A model generated the notes under the pieces. The model saw only the letters and a list, made by a program, of their open reading frames with translations. It made no database searches and was not told where the DNA came from. Both the position numbers and the translations under genes were made by a program. Below, in pieces: positions 58,661 to 64,000 of a DNA stretch of 64,000 nt (the stretch's first letter is position 1; every line of letters begins with the position of its first letter). Source of the stretch: Alectoria sarmentosa (lineage: Eukaryota > Ascomycota > Lecanoromycetes > Lecanorales > Parmeliaceae); NCBI GenBank assembly GCA_009733775.1, contig WOGZ01000016.1:1-64000 (forward strand), read 5' to 3'.

Positions 58661-59669
58661 TCAACCAAGAGCTCTCCGTTTTCTGTAGCAGCAGTACCAT
58701 ACATCACCCCGATTGCTGTGACTTGGTCTTTTGCCTGGCGAAAACTCGTCAGAGACATTACTTTTCTAATAGATGTAAAGGTGTGAGACAACCTTTCCAT
58801 GTTCAAATGGCCAGGGTGCAGATTAGAACCATGCAAGACCAGGGAGTGAGAGATTTTCTTCAATGCCGGTGCTAAGTAGGCATGCAGAAAATGGATCCGA
58901 CTGCTTTTAACAGTCAAGATGGCCGTGAGAGGTTTCCTTCAATGCAGGTGGCAGATAGAAAACGAACCCGACGGCTTGGCCAAAGAGGCTTACTAGTACA
59001 ATCGGAGAAGGACCATGCTAAACACCATCTTAGTGGCCTAGAACTTCGCATCGGCACTTGCCTGGTCAATTCTGCCTTGCCTAGCATCTGCTTACCTCTT
59101 GGATTCCGATAGGTGGCTATCATCCGACAATGGCAACGCTACCAACAAACGCACCGCACCCATATTCCCGTGACCTAGGGGTCCCATTAGCACGGCAGGA
59201 ACATGGGACTGGGTGTGATTATCGATAATGTTGGCCCCCTCTCATCAGCATGTAGAGAATGCATTGCGCCAATATCTCCGCATACCCAGTTATGGGCACG
59301 GGGTACTAGTACCGGATCATCACCCCCTATCCATGGCCCTGGGATTCTTTCCGAAGCCCGGACATGAGCGCAATGCATCCTTCAACGGCCGCGCCGGTAC
59401 TTCGTAGAGTACCGTCGATCCCCATATCACAGGACGCATACCGATGCCGTAGAAAGAATGATCTGTTTGTATCAAGCAGGTTGACGTATTAATACATCCT
59501 TGAGTCGCGACGAATAAAAAAGTCTTCCCTTCCCCATTCTCTCGAGGAAGCCATCTCAATCCAGGTACATCTCAGTATCAATTCAACCAACCTACCAGTG
59601 CCCTTGTCTCCAAATCGTTCAGAATTTCAATCCTCGACCACAGTAACCGTATCGTCACTCCCGTTCAAT
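58661..59669. other. Intergenic, no assigned gene
   Basis: A minus-strand frame at 58,657-58,917 reads partly like protein (HPGHLNMERLSHTFTSIRKV) but has no domain, and I could not place its exons. The remainder shows no repeat or gene. Confidence 0.35.
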
Positions 59670-59873
59670 ATGAAGTGGGCAGCTTTGTCGGTGGCGTGTG
59701 TCATACTTTGCGGATGGGCTTTGGCGTTGCCCGTGCCGATGCCAGGTAAGCACCTCACTCTGCCAGAAATCCTTGGACTCCATTTCTCACATGCTTTAGT
59801 CGCCGAGATCCCCAATCCGGCTCGTCTCAACGGGGAAAGCGGCTATGAAGGGGCCATCGATGAATTTCGTTGA
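59670..59873 (+). CDS. Tiny secreted peptide, 49 residues
   Basis: Exons 59670-59745 and 59800-59873; the 54-bp intron (gtaagc...tgctttag) is a multiple of three, so the unspliced frame is open too (67 residues). The start MKWAALSVACVILCGWALAL is a strong signal peptide, followed by PVPMPVAEIPNPARLNGESG and YEGAIDEFR, then a stop. There are no cysteines in the predicted mature part and no internal repeats. A possible dibasic-free maturation site is NPAR. The nearest gene downstream is a UstYa-family oxidase on the opposite strand. It could be a peptide precursor, a small effector, or the truncated start of a longer gene. Confidence 0.5.
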   Translation: MKWAALSVACVILCGWALALPVPMPGKHLTLPEILGLHFSHALVAEIPNPARLNGESGYEGAIDEFR

Positions 59874-60029
59874 GTATGTGATCCTGTCTAAGTAATGTCC
59901 GAACATTCTTCTCACGTGTAAAGGCAATGCCAAGCATGGCCGACTGGTGGATGGGTGCTTGACCCATGTCGGAGGGAGAGGGAGGGTCTGTGCATCATCG
60001 GGTATGCTGGTAGAATAGATAAATGAAAT

Positions 60030-60525
60030 GGATTACAGTCAAATCTCGTTACAAAAATCCGCAGCTTCGTTCCGTTACAATGAGTATTCCGTTATAGCGA
60101 AAGGGCGCTGAATCCAATACCTACAGGGCTAGGGCCCAAATTAATATTCTAGGAGTAAGGTAGCAAGTCAGAATTGCTTTTGCACGCTATATTATGCACT
60201 TACTCGACATTCTCGCGGGTGACAGAAAAGCCCGCACACACCAAGATCTCCTTCATTTTATGACTTGCAACAACCCTATCAATGCCTTCTGAATAAGGCA
60301 ACAGTTGCGACAGAGGAAACAAATTGGCTATTTTGCTCTGATCACGCAGCAAAGGGTTCGTGGTAGGACTTTTCGTCAGCAAGTTGTGGAGGATTTGTAG
60401 ACTTTGGGTGTGCAGGCTTTTCTGTCACCCGCGTGCTATTATGTATATCTCATGCGTTCGTTATGAATGAATTATACATGATTTTCCGTTATATGTCATT
60501 CGTTGTCATATTTGATTCAGTTTCG
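60030..60525. mobile_element. Small pogo/Tc1-like non-autonomous element with inner palindrome
   Basis: The left end 'tacagtcaaatctcgttac' and right end 'catatttgattcag' are loosely inverted copies, and 'ccgttacaa', 'ccgttatag' and 'ccgttatat' sub-repeats occur near both ends, as in pogo/Fot1-type termini. Inside, 'cgcgggtgacagaaaagcc' (60,213-60,231) recurs inverted at about 60,414-60,432, with flanking 'gcacac'. No transposase frame is present, so this would be a MITE. Exact ends and target duplication are uncertain. Confidence 0.45.
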
Positions 60526-60708
60526 TAATCACGAGAGTTTAATGTATGTCAATCACAATTATATCTATTGCCTTTCACCGCACACTACTCATAGGCTTTT
60601 CGCAAAAGCATTTCGTGTTCATGAACAGCGAAAGCGCATTGCAACCATGTGGAACATGTCCTGAACATGTGTACATCAGTGCAGAAGACCTCGTCCGTCA
60701 CCCCCTTC

Positions 60709-61600
60709 TCAATTCCCATCCGACAATCCATTCCATGGCTCGCTCCCATCAGGGCAGTTTTTGAAGCTGTCGAGCGGGATCCCTCCTTCGACGCTCTCCA
60801 CAGGTCTGTACTCGTAACAGGCAGAATGGCCTTTGGCCCACTTCTCCAATTTCCTCCAGTCCTTGCACATGCGGTACTGTCCAATGCCTGTCCCCATCTT
60901 CTGATCCAAGCCCGAGTATCTTGGCGTGTCATCCGCATTGCACATGATGTCCTGCCGGAGACCATCGAGACAGTGATTGATGTGCGTAAAGTGTACGCTT
61001 TGCGGCTTCTTGTCGTGCATCTCCGTGAGGGATGTCCGCAGTTTGGTCTGCCCGCGCCTTGATGTTGGTCACGATTACCACGTAATAGAGTGAGGTAGCT
61101 TACCAGGCAGTGTAGACTATGGTAGCCTTGCAGGAGGTACAGTCCCTTGGATGAATCCCAGGGCCAACGCTGCGACTCGTGGAGTCCAGTACGCCGAGTG
61201 AAATCATCACTGATGGCCACCAAGCCTGCGTCGGGGTTCAAAGTCTCCCAAGCTTGGTCCCATACGGTTCTGTTATGGCTGGCAAAGTCGCTGTCGTCGG
61301 TCCATGCAATTGGCTTATTGCGCTCAAGGCCGGCTGCTAATGATCAATCAACTATACAATGAACGTTTCAAGAGTCACTCTACCGATAGCAGTCCTATTT
61401 GAAGGAATCCCGTGAGGTCTGTGTGAGAACTGCAAGATGATAAAAAGAGCATTGGCGGCTAGGGACAGGGCGAGAGTAACAGACACGATGCCGTTCACAA
61501 AGTGAGGTCTCTTCCTGAAACCGATATCTTTATCACGATGATGCGTAATGACTTCGTCAATGGCGTCTTCTTCTTCTATGAGCCTATATTCCTTGGACAT
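60709..61600 (-). CDS. UstYa/DUF3328-family oxidase
   Basis: UstYa-type proteins are membrane-anchored oxidases that cyclise or oxidise ribosomally made peptides (ustiloxin, cyclochlorotine and related routes). Exons 61600-61384, 61333-61104 and 61047-60709 close at 261 residues. The start MSKEYRLIEEEDAIDEVITH precedes a membrane helix, NGIVSVTLALSLAANALFII (about residues 36-55). The two diagnostic HxxHC motifs are present: YHSLHCL (His144-Cys148) and HINHC (His171-Cys175), followed by LDGLRQDIMCNADDTP, the usual LMC.AD block. The region before motif 1, WDSSKGLYLLQG, is also typical. An alternative acceptor 3 nt upstream (tagcag) would add one residue in exon 2. It is divergent from a GNAT gene across 548 bp. 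All hallmark residues are present. Confidence 0.92.
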
Positions 61601-62148
61601 GGTGCCGTCTGATGCTGTGGTAGTGAGAACGCTCCCAATCGACAAAAGTAACAGCAAAGTGCGTCTCAACTATGACATGACACCAAGTGCAGAGAAGTGA
61701 GAGCCTGCACGATGATATCACGGCCCTTTTTGAGCTCATTGTATCCAGGCCTAGGACCACGAATTCCGCGGGCGGAGCTGGGATCCCTAGCTTTGTATGT
61801 AAGGCAGCCATTGGCGGGTCTGATGTCCGAGCTGCATGGCCCTGCAGGCGAACTGAAGGGATAGGCAACAGCTCGGGTTGCTAGCGCAATCACATGAGTC
61901 TCTTTGGAACCAATCGGTGTCTTGGCCGAGTTCATATACGATAATAAGGTACTTTGAGGCAAAGACACTGATCAACGTCAGCTTACCTCATTCCTCGCCA
62001 ACCACCCGGACTCGGACCTATGCGTAGATCGAGACCCGCACTGTCGGGTTTAACACCACCGTAGCTGTTCGGCATCCATCTTCTAACACCGACGAGTTCC
62101 TTTGTCCTCATTTTTGCGTCTAAAGCAGAGTGAAAGAGGTCCTTGAAT
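61601..62148. promoter_or_regulatory. Divergent promoter, UstYa-like oxidase / acetyltransferase
   Basis: 548 bp between the two start codons, so the two genes may share control. No known binding site was identified with confidence. Open frames inside (61,666-61,968 minus and others) look spurious. Confidence 0.5.
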
Positions 62149-62875
62149 ATGCCATTCATCGTCAGCGAAAATATTACCGACGAGGACTTTGGTCCGCTCT
62201 TCGCAATTCAGTACAAGGCCTTTTCCAACCAACCCGCCATACAAGCGTTGTACCCCGGCGGTCTCGATGATCCTGCTCGCTCCAAGAATGTCGCACGTTT
62301 CATAGCAGCTCTAGGGTGGAAAGAGCCCAATGTTGCGACAGCCAAAGTGGTCGACGACGAAACGGACCAGATTTGCGCATTCGCCACAATGCGGGTTTAC
62401 GATGAGAATCCCTTCTCTGGCGCCAAGGACAGCGATCTCCGTTTTCCACAAGTCGACGAAGAGATAAGAGCAGCAGTGGAGTGGACTTTCAATACAAAGA
62501 ATAATCGACGGAGGACTTTTGAAGCGCTGCAAGTGCCGGGTTCGTACTGCTGTGAGTCACAAACCGATCCAATACTGACACCTAAATGAAAGAGAGCCGT
62601 TCTCACGACGAATAGATTTGCAGGCTTTGGGCACCGATCCTGCTCGCCAGAGACAAGGCGCAGCGACGCTCTTGGTGAAATGGGCCGTCCGAATCTGCGA
62701 TGAAAAGGGATCGAGGGGCATGGTCGAGGCGAGCAAAGATGCTGCGAGGTATGGGCTGTATTCGAAACAAGGATTCCGAACCATTGACACGTGCAACTAC
62801 GTCGATGAAGAAAAGTTTCCCGGTTTTGCGGGAATGTATCTTGTCACCATGGTCAGAGATGTCCAAGGCAGGTAG
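62149..62875 (+). CDS. GNAT-family N-acetyltransferase
   Basis: Transfers an acetyl group from acetyl-CoA to an amine; the substrate is unknown. Exons 62149-62551 and 62616-62875 close at 220 residues. The start is the ATG giving MPFIVSENITDEDFGPLFAI. The spliced core reads SYCYLQALGTDPARQRQGAA: the beta-strand and acetyl-CoA-binding (Q/R)xxGxx loop (motif A) are assembled across the intron. They are followed by LLVKWAVRICDEKGSRGMVE, AARYGLYSKQGFRTIDTCNY (motif B, GLY.K.GF) and a C-terminal MYLVTMVRD strand. Length and layout fit fungal cytosolic GNATs of about 220 residues. Head-to-head with the UstYa-like gene. Confidence 0.92.
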
Positions 62876-63623
62876 AAATGTGTCAATGCCATGGCGGTCA
62901 AGCCTATGTAGTGATCAACTTCAACGGCTGGCTTTGAGGAGGCTGAGAAACTAATACCCTGACAGCTTTCGCATGTAGTCATTTAACCACGGAAACATCC
63001 AATCTTTCAACTTCCCTTATACCAGCGCTACTTCTGAGACCCACGAAGGAGGCCAATCTATTCAGACTTCGTCTCGAGGTCCGAATCCATCTGACCAATT
63101 CCGTAATTCCTTGACGATCTCTCCGATCTTGTCAGCCTGTCTGGCTCACAAGACGAACAGCCAATTTAGCCTCCACGGCATGAGATATCGTCTTTCCTTC
63201 TCCCCACACTATCCTCGCTTTCCCCAAGCAACCAGCCATTGTGTTATTGCATCCGCTTTCCACAATTTGTCCTCCACGTCCATCTTCCTCAATGTATCCA
63301 AATAAAGAGCGCTTGCATTTTATGAAAATGTTGATGATGATACAAAACGGTGAGGGTTGAGTGTGTGCATGCAAAGGAAGATTGATCGGATGCCTTGAAT
63401 GGCGGCAAAGTTAACTCCAACTACGCTGATGTGACGGAAGATATTGGTTAGTAGAGCCAGCGGAGAATAACAATACAATGACATGAACAAATGCATGCCG
63501 AGGAGAAATGAAATGCACGTGCGAGTACCGGAACAATTACAAGGGTTTTACAAAAAGTACGGAAATGATAAAGGAATCAAATCAAACGGCCAGAAAAGGA
63601 ATACAATGCTAACCCCATAGTGA
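62876..63623. other. Intergenic, no gene recognised
   Basis: Between the stop of the acetyltransferase and the stop of the convergent edge gene. Small open frames (63,111-63,305; 63,132-63,374) show no family resemblance. Confidence 0.45.
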
Positions 63624-64000
63624 CTACAGTCTCTTCACCCGTCTGATCTCAGCTTCGGTCCATACCGGCTCGCCGTTGTCGCGTCGATCCAATAGATACT
63701 TGTAATCCTCCCACAAGTAGCCGTACCAGCTGAAAGCATATGGAGCGCTTTTATGCCTCTCGTAATGATTGCTCTCCCGTTTCCGTCCGATTTCGATGAG
63801 TTCTTCATCGGGCAACCGAAGTTCCGGGGGCACGTTGCGGTCTAATACGGGCTTCGTGAGCTGCTGCTCTGCGACCGAAGCCTTTTTCTTCTTCCTCGAA
63901 TTAGACCTCTCGGCTCCATTCCCGCCTCGAGTGCCTGCGGTTACAGTTACAGTTGCAGCTGTAGCTGGTTGGGACCCAGCAATCTGTGTGCTTGGCGGTG
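63624..64000 (-). CDS. C-terminal part of an unrecognised gene (runs off the edge)
   Basis: One minus-strand frame is open from the window edge to a stop at 63,624, about 125 codons. The upstream part is low-complexity Thr/Ala/Ser (AGSQPATAATVTVTAGTRGG) with a basic RKKKK stretch. The C-terminal 75 residues look folded: LRLPDEELIEIGRKRESNHY, ERHKSAPYAFSWYGYLWEDY and YLLDRRDNGEPVWTEAEIRR. It is rich in aromatic residues, with no known domain that I recognise. The start lies beyond 64,000. Confidence 0.6.
   Translation of the reverse strand, partial: PPSTQIAGSQPATAATVTVTAGTRGGNGAERSNSRKKKKASVAEQQLTKPVLDRNVPPELRLPDEELIEIGRKRESNHYERHKSAPYAFSWYGYLWEDYKYLLDRRDNGEPVWTEAEIRRVKRL

Noticed and set aside
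60585..61241. 218-codon continuous frame over the UstYa gene
   Set aside because: It leaves the correct frame after the first HxxHC motif; splicing restores the second HxxHC motif and the family ending.
53689..62875. A full secondary-metabolite cluster (monooxygenase, UstYa, GNAT, receptors)
   Set aside because: No synthase, transporter or pathway regulator is visible and the genes are separated by relics and repeats; only the 59.7-62.9 kb group is kept as a hypothesis.

Overview
The window looks like nuclear DNA of a filamentous ascomycete (Pezizomycotina; possibly Leotiomycetes, which is only an impression). Evidence: degenerate TTAGGG repeats at the left edge; genes split by roughly 45-60 bp introns with GT...AG ends and CTAAC/CTGAC-like branch sites; fungal families (HIS1, NAD-dependent glycerol-3-phosphate dehydrogenase, glycogen debranching enzyme, fungal rhodopsin-domain membrane proteins, a UstYa/DUF3328 oxidase); and a block of about 12.7 kb of extreme A+T that looks like the product of repeat-induced point mutation (RIP).

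Layout. 1-905: degenerate TTAGGG-type subtelomeric repeats. 905-7,630: gene-poor, with decayed genes including an internally deleted laccase. 7,640-10,870: a composite satellite array, with copies at about 20.2-20.7 kb (inverted) and 51.3-51.8 kb. 11-31.6 kb: mostly intact genes: a coiled-coil protein, HIS1 (-), ribosomal protein S28 (+), a BTB protein (-), GPD1 (-), a MULE-derived DNA-binding protein (-), a broken hypothetical gene and a BTB relic, GDB1 (+), an MBD4-like DNA glycosylase (-) and a charged nuclear-type protein (-). 31.8-44.49 kb: the A+T-rich block, with no supportable gene, bounded by related inverted sequences. 44.5-56.4 kb: accessory DNA: a solo-LTR/MITE-like element, a single-pass membrane protein gene and a paralogous pseudogene with TAG stops, subtelomere-like repeats in reverse orientation, a rhodopsin-domain gene, minisatellites, a FAD monooxygenase and a second small A+T-rich patch. 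56.4-64 kb: a second rhodopsin-domain gene, a tiny secreted-peptide gene, a pogo-like palindromic element, a UstYa-type oxidase divergent from a GNAT acetyltransferase, and a partial gene at the right edge.

How it fits together. Housekeeping genes (histidine synthesis, ribosome, glycerol and glycogen metabolism) lie in the left-centre and keep intact reading frames. The flanks show repeated segments, RIP-like decay and gene relics. The most intriguing cargo is at 59.7-62.9 kb, where a UstYa-family oxidase (the family that modifies fungal ribosomal peptides) lies next to a 49-residue signal-peptide gene and an acetyltransferase. Exon coordinates were derived by hand from splice motifs and reading-frame closure. 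Every multi-exon model marked as closing has a total coding length divisible by three.
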